In this document: piece by piece, positions 24,091 to 32,193 of the stretch | Position numbering within the stretch: position 1 is the first letter of the stretch | Layout of the letters: every line of letters starts with the position of its first letter | Assembly (NCBI GenBank): GCA_018436725.1 | Contig: JAHDKT010000078.1 | Location: forward strand, 1-64,000 | Length of the DNA stretch: 64,000 nucleotides | Direction: 5' to 3' | Source of the DNA: Synergistaceae bacterium | GTDB taxonomy: Bacteria; Synergistota; Synergistia; Synergistales; Aminobacteriaceae | Made by a program: the position numbers and the translations under genes | Notes under the pieces: generated by a model | What the model saw: the letters and a program-made list of their open reading frames with translations, nothing else | Told to the model about the DNA's origin: nothing | Database searches by the model: none

Positions 24091-24950
24091 GCTTTCGCCT
24101 CCTTGCTCTTCGAGCACCCCTGGCACGGAGCCGTATAGACGGTGCTCCCCCTGAAGACGGGGCGTTCGGTCTTGACGAACTCGCCGAGCAGATACTTTCC
24201 GGCGACCTCTTCGGGCTTCATCTTGTCCGCGGCGGATACGGGGACGGTATGGCTCTTGATCCACTCGACGAGATTCTTCGGGCTGCCGCTTCCGAGGGCG
24301 TACCTGCCGAAGTGCGTCGGGCACTGGGAGAGGATCTCCACAACGGAGAATCCCTTGTGCGAGAGCGCGTTCTTCAGGAACGCCGTCATCTGCGGCGGAC
24401 TGGAGGTCAGCGTACGGGCGACGTAGGTCGCTCCTGCCGTGACGGCCAGCTTGCAGAGATCGAAAGGCGGCTCGCTGCTTCCGTAGGGGGTGGTCATGGT
24501 CACGGCGCCGTCGGGCGTCATCGGTGCGACCTGTCCGCCGGTCATCGCGAAGTTGAAGTTGTTCACCACGACGAACGTCACGTCGAGATTCCGGCGCGCC
24601 GCGTGGATGAAGTGGTTGCCGCCGATGGAGAGGGCGTCGCCGTCTCCGGCGAACACGACGACTTTGGTATCCGGCTTGTGCAGCTTGATTCCGGTGGCCC
24701 AGGCAAGCGTCCTGCCGTGGACGCCGTGGAGGCAGTCCATGTTGATGTACACCGGGATGCGCGCCGTGCAGCCGACGCCGCCGATGCCGACCATCGTCCC
24801 GAGGTCCAGTTCGAGCGACTCGCATGCGCGGAGAAAGGCGCTGACGACCTGCCCGCAACCGCAGCCGGGGCAGAAGAAATGGGGCAGTTTGTCCTGCCGC
24901 ATGTACTTGAGCAGCGGGTTGCCGTGTGTATGCATTTCGGGAGCGCTCAT
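24087..24950 (-). CDS. korB: 2-oxoacid:ferredoxin oxidoreductase beta subunit (TPP-binding)
   Basis: The 287-residue protein has CPGCGCG at residues 27-33 (cluster-type cysteines), the thiamine diphosphate motif GDGDALSIGGNH from about 102 to NN at 130-131, and NFAMTGGQVAPMT, which is typical of 2-oxoglutarate-type enzymes. It contains the catalytic TPP site. The stop overlaps korC and the start overlaps korA, both by ATGA. Confidence 0.94.
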   Translation of the reverse strand: MSAPEMHTHGNPLLKYMRQDKLPHFFCPGCGCGQVVSAFLRACESLELDLGTMVGIGGVGCTARIPVYINMDCLHGVHGRTLAWATGIKLHKPDTKVVVFAGDGDALSIGGNHFIHAARRNLDVTFVVVNNFNFAMTGGQVAPMTPDGAVTMTTPYGSSEPPFDLCKLAVTAGATYVARTLTSSPPQMTAFLKNALSHKGFSVVEILSQCPTHFGRYALGSGSPKNLVEWIKSHTVPVSAADKMKPEEVAGKYLLGEFVKTERPVFRGSTVYTAPCQGCSKSKEAKA

Positions 24951-26092
24951 GACCGCACCTCCTCGATGACGGAGAGAATTTCATCCGGAGTGTGCGGCGT
25001 TCCGAGGTTCTTGGTCGCCCGCGCGGTGCGGCACTTTCCGCACACGATGCGCTCCACCTCTCCGGCGTACCTGCCGATGTTCATTTCGACCGTCACAACA
25101 GCGTTTGCGCCGGCCGCCGTCTCGGCGATCGCTTCCTCGGGGATCGGCCACGGCGCATCGAGCTTCAGAACTCCGGCCTTGATCCCTTTCTCGCGCGCAG
25201 CATGAACAGCGTCGAGACAGGGGCGAACCTCGCTGCCGAAGGCGATGAGAGCAATCTCCGCGTCCTCGAGCATGAAACGCTGCGTGGTTGAGATCTTCTT
25301 TCTGTTCTCCCGGATCTTCCCGGTAATTCTTTTATAGAGGCGTTCGAAGGCGTGCGGCTCCCATTCGATATCCCCGCGCTCGTCGTGCGGGTTGATCGAG
25401 TGAATGACCCGGTACCCCGTCCCCAGCTCGGCGAAGTCGGGCACGCCGAACTCGCTCTCCGCCTTGAAGGGCAGATACTGGGAGGGGTGTTTCGTCGTCC
25501 GTTTGCGGTTCACGACCGGGATAGTCGAAGCATCCGGAATCTCAAGCCGTTCGCGCATCAGCGCCAGCGACATCTCCGAGATTACAATGACCGGCGTCCG
25601 GTACTCCTCGGCGAGGTTGAACGCACGGACCGTGAAGTCGAACATCTCCTGGACGGTCGACGGCGCGAGAACGATCATCTCGTGATCCCCGGCCGCAGCC
25701 CACCGCACCTGCATGATGTCGGCCTGCGTGGCGAAGTTCTCGCCCCGGCAGCGCATCACGTCGAGCACCACTATGGGCGCCTCCACCGCGACGGCGTACT
25801 CGATCCCCTCCTGCATATAGTCGTACCCCGCGCTCGCGGTCGCCGTCATCGCCTTGGCCCCGGCAAGGGACGCGGCGGTGATTGCGTAAATCGAACACAG
25901 TTCGTCCTCACCCTGGAAAAAAGCGCCTCCCACGGCGGGAAGTCGTCTTGCCATTCCCTCGGAGACTTCGTTCGCAGGGGTAATGGGATAGCCTGCGAAA
26001 AAATCGCACCCGGCGGCAACGGCCCCTTCCACTGCAGCGTAGTTCCCCTGCATGAAATGGACGCCGGAGTGAACTCGGCTCTCAAGTCCCAT
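24947..26092 (-). CDS. korA: 2-oxoacid:ferredoxin oxidoreductase alpha subunit
   Basis: The 381-residue protein has FAGYPITPANEVSEG near residue 33 and the AGAKAMTATASAGYDYMQEG loop near 80 typical of KOR alpha subunits. The substrate loop differs from the SGPGLSLM form of many 2-oxoglutarate enzymes, so 2-oxobutyrate or branched 2-oxoacids remain possible substrates. ATG 26092 has GGAGG 7 bases upstream. First gene of korABC-sucCD-korD, under a strong promoter at 26152-26180. Confidence 0.93.
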   Translation of the reverse strand: MGLESRVHSGVHFMQGNYAAVEGAVAAGCDFFAGYPITPANEVSEGMARRLPAVGGAFFQGEDELCSIYAITAASLAGAKAMTATASAGYDYMQEGIEYAVAVEAPIVVLDVMRCRGENFATQADIMQVRWAAAGDHEMIVLAPSTVQEMFDFTVRAFNLAEEYRTPVIVISEMSLALMRERLEIPDASTIPVVNRKRTTKHPSQYLPFKAESEFGVPDFAELGTGYRVIHSINPHDERGDIEWEPHAFERLYKRITGKIRENRKKISTTQRFMLEDAEIALIAFGSEVRPCLDAVHAAREKGIKAGVLKLDAPWPIPEEAIAETAAGANAVVTVEMNIGRYAGEVERIVCGKCRTARATKNLGTPHTPDEILSVIEEVRS

Positions 26093-26136
26093 TCATACAC
26101 CTCCATTGTGTATGCCCGCGCACAGCGGGGGCAGAA

Positions 26137-26149
26137 TGTATCATGTACA
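26137..26149. promoter_or_regulatory. Operator-like palindrome downstream of the korA promoter
   Basis: TGTA-TCATG-TACA is a 4-bp inverted repeat over 13 bases, directly after the -10 box and near the predicted transcription start. Its length and A/T half-sites resemble the sites at 12669 and 16513. Confidence 0.4.
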
Positions 26150-26151
26150 CG

Positions 26152-26180
26152 AGATTATCATGCAAAAAATGGAATGTCAA
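26152..26180 (-). promoter_or_regulatory. Strong promoter for the kor-suc operon
   Basis: On the minus strand a perfect TTGACA (26175-26180) is followed after exactly 17 bases by TAATCT (26152-26157). The korA start is about 60 bases downstream. Confidence 0.78.
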
Positions 26181-26202
26181 ATATATTTTCTTCTGCTCGC
26201 TG

Positions 26203-26227
26203 AAAAAAACCCTCCCGTCAGGGAGGG
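26203..26227 (-). terminator. Terminator of the DUF1576-DUF917 operon
   Basis: CCCTCCC (26210-26216) pairs with GGGAGGG (26221-26227) around a 4-base loop, and the minus strand continues with seven T. It lies 30 bases after the DUF917 stop and shortly before the korA promoter. Confidence 0.92.
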
Positions 26228-26256
26228 CTCGACGACCAGCGCAAGCGCTTTCGGAG

Positions 26257-27339
26257 CTACAGGTCGAGATACTGCAACATTTTTTTCCCGATGACCTTCT
26301 CCACGGGCTCGAAGAGATCCGGAGAGCGCATCCCCGCTCCAAGAAGAAGCCGTCTCCTGGAAACCGCGATGACGATCACATCCATGTCCGAGGCGATCTC
26401 CGAGCTGCCGATGGTCATCCCCGTCTCGGCGTCGACGACCGTGATGAGGTCCGGAAAGGTGGCAAGGCGCTCTTCTTCGCCGTGTTCCACCGTCATGTAC
26501 TCCCTCCAGAAGGAGACAGAATACTCTCCGACATACGCGGTTCCGGAGTCCATGCCTCCCGCCGTGAAACGATCGACCGCGTCGACTCTGCCCCTGCAGA
26601 GGACCTCGCCCGGAAGCACGGAGAGTATTGCTTCGGTCACGGCGTCGCCTCCTCCGCTTCTAACCGCCTTAACCGCTTTACCTAGTCCGATGGCGAGTTT
26701 GATCGCCCCCGGCGCGGCGTTCTCTTGCAGATACCCGGCCTTCACCGGGTTGCGCGCGACTGCGAGAAGCCCGCCCACAATACAGGCGTCCTGACGCACC
26801 ATCGCCGAGACGGTTTTGACGTTCCCGCGAAGAACGCCTTCTATATATGTTCCCTGGGTTGGATCGCCTCCGGCGAAGGCCTGTACGGCCTGATAGTCCG
26901 GCGCGAGATGCAACCCCATGGAGCCCATTTCGGGCGTCGGGTGCGCCCTGCCGTTGCATGGAGCGTCGACGAGGGGCAATCCGAGAATAGCGGCCTGCAA
27001 CCAGCCGTTCACGATTCCACCGCTGCCGCACTCGCTGGCGATGAGGGCGGCGGGTCGCGGCAATCCGCTTTCCAGCAGCAATTCGATGCTCCGGACGTGC
27101 GCCCTCGGGCTCACGAAAGGGGCCTTCATCCGATGGGGACACGTCACGCCGGCGCACGTAACCACGATCCCGTTCGGATCGATATCCTGGATATCCAACA
27201 ACGCCGGGCTGTTGATCTTGAGCGCCAACTCGCCGAGCATCATCGCTTCCTCGATCGAGGCGCCCTCTCCCCCTCCGAGAACCGATCCGCCCAGAAGCGC
27301 CTCCTCGAGCAGATCCATGGTCAATTCAAGCTTCGGCAT
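26257..27339 (-). CDS. DUF917 family protein
   Basis: The 360-residue protein opens LLEEALLGGSVLGGGEGAS, the glycine-rich start of DUF917. IASECGSGGIVNGWLQAAILGLPLVDAPCNGRAHP (near 103-137) is its second conserved block, here with GRAHPTPEMG where the family has a GRAFPE-like motif. The family includes S-methylthiohydantoin desulfurase-like proteins and is often found beside hydantoinases, which fits the hydantoin cluster at 16.5-20.2 kb. The catalytic role is unproven. ATG 27339 follows GGGGGAGG. Last gene of a three-gene operon with an unknown small protein and DUF1576. Confidence 0.78.
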   Translation of the reverse strand: MPKLELTMDLLEEALLGGSVLGGGEGASIEEAMMLGELALKINSPALLDIQDIDPNGIVVTCAGVTCPHRMKAPFVSPRAHVRSIELLLESGLPRPAALIASECGSGGIVNGWLQAAILGLPLVDAPCNGRAHPTPEMGSMGLHLAPDYQAVQAFAGGDPTQGTYIEGVLRGNVKTVSAMVRQDACIVGGLLAVARNPVKAGYLQENAAPGAIKLAIGLGKAVKAVRSGGGDAVTEAILSVLPGEVLCRGRVDAVDRFTAGGMDSGTAYVGEYSVSFWREYMTVEHGEEERLATFPDLITVVDAETGMTIGSSEIASDMDVIVIAVSRRRLLLGAGMRSPDLFEPVEKVIGKKMLQYLDL

Positions 27340-27359
27340 ACTTTCCTCCCCCTTTCAGG

Positions 27360-27710
27360 TCACTCCAGAAGACGGGTGAGACAGATGCGGACCCGCCCCG
27401 CCTCTTCGTCGTGTTCCACGGTCACGTCATCAGTCATGATCCCCACGAGATAGATCTCCTGTCCCGTGCTGATGTCTCCGGAGAGCGACCACGAGTACTC
27501 CTCCATTTCGCGGGCGCGCGGCATTCTGAGCAGCCGGGTCATCTCCCGGATCTTTGTCGTCGGGTTGCCCGCGTAGTCCGATTCAACGCATATTTCAAAT
27601 CTGTCTTCGTTCCGGATGACATGCGACGAAAAGTCGTGCGCTCCCATCGAGAAGAAGAAGTTCATTAACTCGCTCACGATGCGCGAGACGACATGACGTT
27701 CGTATTTCAT
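27360..27710 (-). CDS. Unknown 116-residue protein coupled to a DUF1576 gene
   Basis: I do not recognise a family with confidence. The ATG overlaps the stop of the DUF1576 gene (ATGA, 27707-27710), so the two are made together. The first 60 residues (SELMNFFFSMGAHDFSS, then alternating hydrophobic DRFEICVESDYAG) faintly recall the start of a histidine-kinase-like ATPase fold, but no nucleotide-binding motif is visible. The C-terminal half is mostly predicted beta strand (EIYLVGIMTDDVTV, RVRICLTRLL). It is soluble and lacks a signal peptide. A cytoplasmic partner of the membrane protein is a guess from context. A longer frame to 28193 is a shadow over DUF1576. Confidence 0.75.
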   Translation of the reverse strand: MKYERHVVSRIVSELMNFFFSMGAHDFSSHVIRNEDRFEICVESDYAGNPTTKIREMTRLLRMPRAREMEEYSWSLSGDISTGQEIYLVGIMTDDVTVEHDEEAGRVRICLTRLLE

Positions 27711-28987
27711 TCCGTTTCTCTCCCTCTGAAGGTTTCGATGAGGGGGACGAGGATAGCCGCGACGAGTCCCCCGGCGAAGCCGTTGTTGTACAAGTTGAAG
27801 CCGGCGTGCAGTACGCCGACATACAGCACCACGGACGAGTGGACGTACCCGGCCAGTATTCCCGCTTTCCAGCCGAATTCGCCCGCAATAGGCGCGAGCG
27901 TCGTTCCGAAGAGCGCCGCAAGCTGTATTGCCGGGTCGGAAAGACTCCAGTGCTTCGTCAGACTTCCGAGGACGACTCCCGCGATAATAGGCGCGATGTT
28001 CCTCGGCGTTTTCCCCATCGCGCTGAAACCGACGACGGTAAAGATGCCTCCGAGCGTGGGACCGTTGAAATCGCCGCCTACAGCCAACAGATAGCCGGTC
28101 ACGAGCAGGCCGTTCACCCCCATGTTGATCAGCGTCGGCGGGAAATCGAAGATATCGACGAAGTCGGCAAGCAGTCGTCCCGGATGCGCCCAAATCGACG
28201 AAACGCCTTTGAAGGATCTACCGTTTAATAAATACCCGGCGAGGATCATCGTCAGAAACATCCCGAGAAGCATGGGGAGGAGCAGCCCGTTGTTCCCGGT
28301 GGACCAGAGCACCCTCGCCTCCGGTACGAAACCGTGCGAGCGAAAGAGCGAGACATAGAGCGTTCCCACCATCCCTGCCGTGAATCCGACGTTGTACAGG
28401 TTGTACCCCTTGTGCACGGAAAGGAAGGACGCCGCCAATGAAGGAAGAATGAACCCGGCTGAAAGCCCCGCGATCGCGCCGGCGGCTATTCGAAAAGGCG
28501 CGGGGAGGTACAGACCGAACATCAGCTGGCTCACAAGCGGCGCGAGGGCTGTGCCGAAAAAAGCGATGTAGATGAACTTCAGGAAAGACTCCTTCCGATA
28601 CCATGCGTAGAGCCACACGCCTCCGAGGATAAACCAGACGTTGAGCAGATTTTTTCCGAAGAAGGCAAACCCTGCTACGGTGAAGACCGCCGCGATGGAA
28701 ATACCGCGTATGTGGATTTTGTAGTACACAAGGATTGCCGTGAAGAGCAGCGTGAGAATTCCGCTGTTGAGAAACGAAGCTCCGCGTCCCCCTACATGGA
28801 AGTAATCGGAGACGAGATAATCGGGTTCGAAGATAATAAGCTTCAACCCCGGCAGGATTTCAGCGAACGGGCTGGAGTGCAGGCCTACTGTACAAAGAAG
28901 TCCTCCGAAAAGGAAGAGAAAGAGCCGTTTGCCCCCCTCTCCGACCAGATAGCGGTCGAATCCAAGCTTCCCGGACTGTTCCGTCAC
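27707..28987 (-). CDS. DUF1576 family multi-span membrane protein with internal duplication
   Basis: The 426-residue protein has roughly ten to twelve hydrophobic segments and matches my memory of DUF1576. It is clearly built from two related halves. In the first, FTVAGFAFFGKNLLN (near 102), FGTALAPLVSQL (144) and GYNLYNVGFTAGMVG (194) occur in order. In the second, FTVVGFSAMGKTPRN (near 315), FGTTLAPIAGEF (360) and GFNLYNNGFAGGLVA (396) repeat that order. Such duplication is typical of transporters or channels, though none is established for this family. GTG 28987 is chosen because of a GGGGGG site about 7 bases upstream. First gene of the operon with the 116-residue and DUF917 proteins. Confidence 0.82.
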   Translation of the reverse strand: MTEQSGKLGFDRYLVGEGGKRLFLFLFGGLLCTVGLHSSPFAEILPGLKLIIFEPDYLVSDYFHVGGRGASFLNSGILTLLFTAILVYYKIHIRGISIAAVFTVAGFAFFGKNLLNVWFILGGVWLYAWYRKESFLKFIYIAFFGTALAPLVSQLMFGLYLPAPFRIAAGAIAGLSAGFILPSLAASFLSVHKGYNLYNVGFTAGMVGTLYVSLFRSHGFVPEARVLWSTGNNGLLLPMLLGMFLTMILAGYLLNGRSFKGVSSIWAHPGRLLADFVDIFDFPPTLINMGVNGLLVTGYLLAVGGDFNGPTLGGIFTVVGFSAMGKTPRNIAPIIAGVVLGSLTKHWSLSDPAIQLAALFGTTLAPIAGEFGWKAGILAGYVHSSVVLYVGVLHAGFNLYNNGFAGGLVAAILVPLIETFRGRETE

Positions 28988-29063
28988 TACGATCCCCCCT
29001 CTTCCCAAAGTATGCGGCGATACCCTCCTGGGAATGTACGGCCGCGCTTGCCGGGCCGGAATG

Positions 29064-30059
29064 TTATGATCGTACCCATCGGACAATCCCCCTCAGGCTG
29101 TTTTTGATGAAGAACTCCTCCTTTTGACGCTGCTCCGTCCTCAAAGAGGAAAGAAGTCCGAGCAGCGGGTCCTCCCGTTGCGTCTCGTCGAAGAGCAGCG
29201 CCACCGCATCCTCTTCGTCCGCCGCAGCACACCGTCGCGCCCTCTCACACCAGTCGCGGAACTGCACGGCGGCCAGATTCAGTGTTTCGGCAACCTCCGT
29301 GGTCCAGCCGTAGTGACTGAAGCAGAGATACTTCGCCCCGCTCTCCGCCGAAAGAAGTTCCATGGAACGCTCCAGCGCTTCCCCGTCCAGGCGCGGCGGG
29401 GTTGCGGGAAAACGATAGGGCGCGGAGACATTCGGCATGCCGGGCGCCGTCCAGAGGGAGCGGACCGCCTCGCCAAGCCCCACGCCCGCCGCCTCCCCGG
29501 GAAAGAGGATCTTCCCGAAATCCGCGTGGAAGACGTACGACGAGTGGTGCGACGCGTGCCCCGGAGTCTCGAGCACCGTAAACCCTTCCAACAAAGGGTC
29601 AGAGGAGTCGATCAGGCGCTCCTTCTGAACGGGAAGAATCGGACCGAAGGCGTCCGCCATCGCCGCGCCCAGCGTCGCGCGCGTTCCCTCGGCAAGCCTC
29701 GAGGGGTGGACGAGGTGCGTTCTTCCCCTCTCGGGCGCCAGCACCCTCGCCTCCGGGAAGCGCTCAAGGAGACGTCCCGCCCCTCCCGCGTGATCCGCAT
29801 GAATATGGGTTAGCAGCACGAGATCGAGTCGTTCCACACCGAGAGAGCGCAAAGAACGCTCCAAGAAAGGGACCGAAGCCGACGGCCCAGTGTCGATGAG
29901 GATGTTGCGCCCTCTCTTGAAATCACGAAGCAGCCACGACGACAGATGATGATCAAATCCCGGAAGAGCAATCGGAAGGTCAAGAAGAAAGAGGGCGGAT
30001 CCCTCTTCTTTATAGACCTCGCGAGCCCCTTCGGGGTACGATGTGACGGATGCGCGCAC
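29064..30059 (-). CDS. MBL-fold metallo-hydrolase
   Basis: The 331-residue protein of the metallo-beta-lactamase fold has THIHADHAG near residue 86 (two-metal HxHxDH motif), TPGHASHHSSYV near 167 (third histidine) and CFSHYGWTTE near 247 (last histidine). Family members are glyoxalase II-like, lactonases or other hydrolases; none can be singled out. GTG 30059 is preferred because AGGAG lies 8 bases upstream; GTG 30068 is possible. It lies 76 bases upstream of the DUF1576 gene on the same strand and may be co-transcribed. Confidence 0.85.
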   Translation of the reverse strand: MRASVTSYPEGAREVYKEEGSALFLLDLPIALPGFDHHLSSWLLRDFKRGRNILIDTGPSASVPFLERSLRSLGVERLDLVLLTHIHADHAGGAGRLLERFPEARVLAPERGRTHLVHPSRLAEGTRATLGAAMADAFGPILPVQKERLIDSSDPLLEGFTVLETPGHASHHSSYVFHADFGKILFPGEAAGVGLGEAVRSLWTAPGMPNVSAPYRFPATPPRLDGEALERSMELLSAESGAKYLCFSHYGWTTEVAETLNLAAVQFRDWCERARRCAAADEEDAVALLFDETQREDPLLGLLSSLRTEQRQKEEFFIKNSLRGIVRWVRS

Positions 30060-30109
30060 TCCCTTCACTCCTCACTCATTTGTGAAATAAAGCTCCACCG
30101 GTATTATAC

Positions 30110-31513
30110 TCAATCCGGGGAGACGCTGCACTCGCCGGGAGCGGAAATCTGCTGCAGACGTTCTGCATTCCTCATGATACGGAACTCCCGCCGCAGGAAC
30201 CACGCTCCGGTGAGTGCGCCGCCGAGGTCGGAGAGCGGCAGCGACAGCCAGATGCCGTCCATTCCGAGAATCGGCGGCAGAAAGTACAGCGGGGCGAGAA
30301 TGAAGATAAAGTGCCTTGAGAGCGTCAGAAAGAGCCCCGTCTTCGCCTTGCCGATCGCCTGAAAGGTATGCGACGCTATGAGGCTCACCGAGGCAAAGAT
30401 GACGCCGCTGTAGGCAAGTCGCATTCCGCGCACGCCAAGGGCCAGAAGTTCGGGGTCGTCCGAGTTGAAAATGCGGATGAGCGGCGCGGGAAAGAGCATG
30501 ACGAGCGTGAAGCTCACCGTGAAGAAGAGGGCTCCGACCTTGATCGCAGCCAGGACGGAGCGGATGACCCGGTCGTAGTCCTTTGCGCCATAGTTGTAGC
30601 TGATGATCGGCTGAACGCCGCCCGCGAGGCCGAGGACCGGCAGAAAAAAGAGACTGTCAAGGCTGAAGAAGATGCCCATCGCCGAGATTGCCAGATCGCC
30701 TCCGTAAAAGCTCAGGAGTCGGTTGAAGAGGGCGAGCACGTACGTAAAACTGACCTCGGTGAGCGCAGGCGCCGAACCGATTGCAAGAATCCTGCGGGTG
30801 ATCACCCAGTCGGGGGCAAGGTTCTTCATCCTGAACCGGAGCGTCCCCATTCTGCGGATGTAGTACAGCGCAGCCCACAGGGCGGAGATCATCTGTGAAA
30901 ACAGCGTCGCGAGAGCGGCCCCTCCGACGCCCATGTCGAATACCAGGATGAAGAGCGCGTCGAGAAGGACGTTCGCTCCCGCGCCGATGATGAGCGTGAA
31001 CATTGCGTAGCGCGGGTTTCCCTCGGCCCTGATGAAGAAGTTTAGCCCGAAGGCAAGCGTGGAGAAGAAGACGCCCCATACGGCAATGTTCATGTACTCC
31101 AGACAGAGGGGCATCAAGGTAGCGCTGGCGCCCGAAAGTTCGAGAATAGACTCTGTGAACGTGACGCCCAAAAGAACCAGAAGGATTCCGCCGCCTACAA
31201 GGAGCATGATCGCGTTCCCCATCGCCCGTTCCGCTCTGGCACGCCGCTTCTCGCCGAGGGAGATGGAGATGAGCGAGCCTGCGCCGACGCCCACCAGCAA
31301 ATCGAAGGAGATCACAAGTATCATAAAGGGGAAGACCACGCTGATCGCGCCGATGCCCGCGGCGCCCACCGTCTGTCCGACGAAGAGCCGGTCGACGATG
31401 TTGTAGAGCGCGTTGGCGAGCATACCGACGATGGCGGGAAGCGAAAATCGCCACATGAGACGAGTGATCGAATCAGTCCCCATCGCGTGCGAGTTGTTCA
31501 GATTTTTTTCCAT
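30110..31513 (-). CDS. MATE family efflux transporter
   Basis: The 467-residue inner-membrane protein has about twelve membrane segments. MWRFSLPAIVGMLANALYNIVDRLFVGQ at the start, repeated in the second half as APALTEVSFTYVLALFNRLL and GVQPIISYNYGAKDYDRV, identifies the MATE fold of cation-driven exporters of drugs and metabolites. ATG 31513 follows GGAGGAAGG. A -10 box (31552-31557) lies upstream. The exported compound is unknown. Confidence 0.93.
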   Translation of the reverse strand: MEKNLNNSHAMGTDSITRLMWRFSLPAIVGMLANALYNIVDRLFVGQTVGAAGIGAISVVFPFMILVISFDLLVGVGAGSLISISLGEKRRARAERAMGNAIMLLVGGGILLVLLGVTFTESILELSGASATLMPLCLEYMNIAVWGVFFSTLAFGLNFFIRAEGNPRYAMFTLIIGAGANVLLDALFILVFDMGVGGAALATLFSQMISALWAALYYIRRMGTLRFRMKNLAPDWVITRRILAIGSAPALTEVSFTYVLALFNRLLSFYGGDLAISAMGIFFSLDSLFFLPVLGLAGGVQPIISYNYGAKDYDRVIRSVLAAIKVGALFFTVSFTLVMLFPAPLIRIFNSDDPELLALGVRGMRLAYSGVIFASVSLIASHTFQAIGKAKTGLFLTLSRHFIFILAPLYFLPPILGMDGIWLSLPLSDLGGALTGAWFLRREFRIMRNAERLQQISAPGECSVSPD

Positions 31514-31551
31514 AAGAGCCTTCCTCCGCGTACAAATTTGTTTGAGGTATG

Positions 31552-31579
31552 ATTATAGCAGAGAGCGCCCCGCAATAAA
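31552..31579 (-). promoter_or_regulatory. Candidate promoter for the MATE gene
   Basis: On the minus strand a perfect TATAAT (31552-31557) has TTTATT (31574-31579) 16 bases upstream. The -35 is poor. Confidence 0.4.
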
Positions 31580-31607
31580 GGGGCGAGAATATCTCCGGGG
31601 AGGATTC

Positions 31608-32165
31608 ATGACGGAAGCGTTTCTTTTCCCGCTGCGTCTCCATCTGCTCTGCGCCCCCTCGCACCGGCGTGGCGAATATCTGCTCGAACGGAAATTCGCG
31701 CAGGCATTCGCCGCGTCGAACGGCATTCCTCTGGACTTCGACGCGCTGATGGCAACGCTGCGCGAATGGTGCGCCTCGCAGGGGGTCGTCCGCAACGGAC
31801 AGACGGCGTCCTTCTCCGGGAAGAGCGCGGACAAAAAGTACTCGGGAACGGCCACGCGCTTCCGCGACGAGCTGAGTATTCTCATCCACGTCGACGGAGA
31901 GGGGGGAAAGCGCTTCAGAATCCTTGGTCTCTGGAATGATTTTTCATGGCTGGTGCTCTACCAGGAGCCTCTCCTGGGGGAGTGGCGGTCGTGGCCGGGA
32001 GCGGCGAAAGACCCCGAGGGGATGGAGAAGGACAGGACGGACGAACGGAGCGCACGTGAAGGATTCGAATGGGTCTGCAGACGGAGGATCATCTCCCGCG
32101 CGCGGCTTCTTCGCGGCGAGGAGGTGACGACCGAGTACTATTCTCCCTCATACAGAAAACGATGA
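31608..32165 (+). CDS. Hypothetical protein, 185 residues
   Basis: I recognise no family. The protein is soluble, rich in arginine and aromatic residues, and has no signal peptide or membrane segment. It reads as an alpha-helical start (ERKFAQAFAASNGIPLDFDALMATLREWC) followed by a mixed region with several tryptophans (LWNDFSWLVLYQ, GEWRSWPG). ATG 31608 has GGGGAGGA 5 bases upstream; the longer frame from 31413 overlaps the divergent MATE gene and is rejected. It ends against the convergent PEP carboxykinase gene at a shared hairpin. Confidence 0.75.
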   Translation: MTEAFLFPLRLHLLCAPSHRRGEYLLERKFAQAFAASNGIPLDFDALMATLREWCASQGVVRNGQTASFSGKSADKKYSGTATRFRDELSILIHVDGEGGKRFRILGLWNDFSWLVLYQEPLLGEWRSWPGAAKDPEGMEKDRTDERSAREGFEWVCRRRIISRARLLRGEEVTTEYYSPSYRKR

Positions 32166-32186
32166 GCCGGGGACGGGCCCCGGCTC
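32164..32186. terminator. Bidirectional terminator hairpin
   Basis: GAGCCGGGG (32164-32172) pairs perfectly with CCCCGGCTC (32178-32186) around a 5-base loop between the convergent hypothetical gene and pckA. No T-run follows, but the stem is strong and sits exactly between the two stops. Confidence 0.7.
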
Positions 32187-32193
32187 CGAAACG

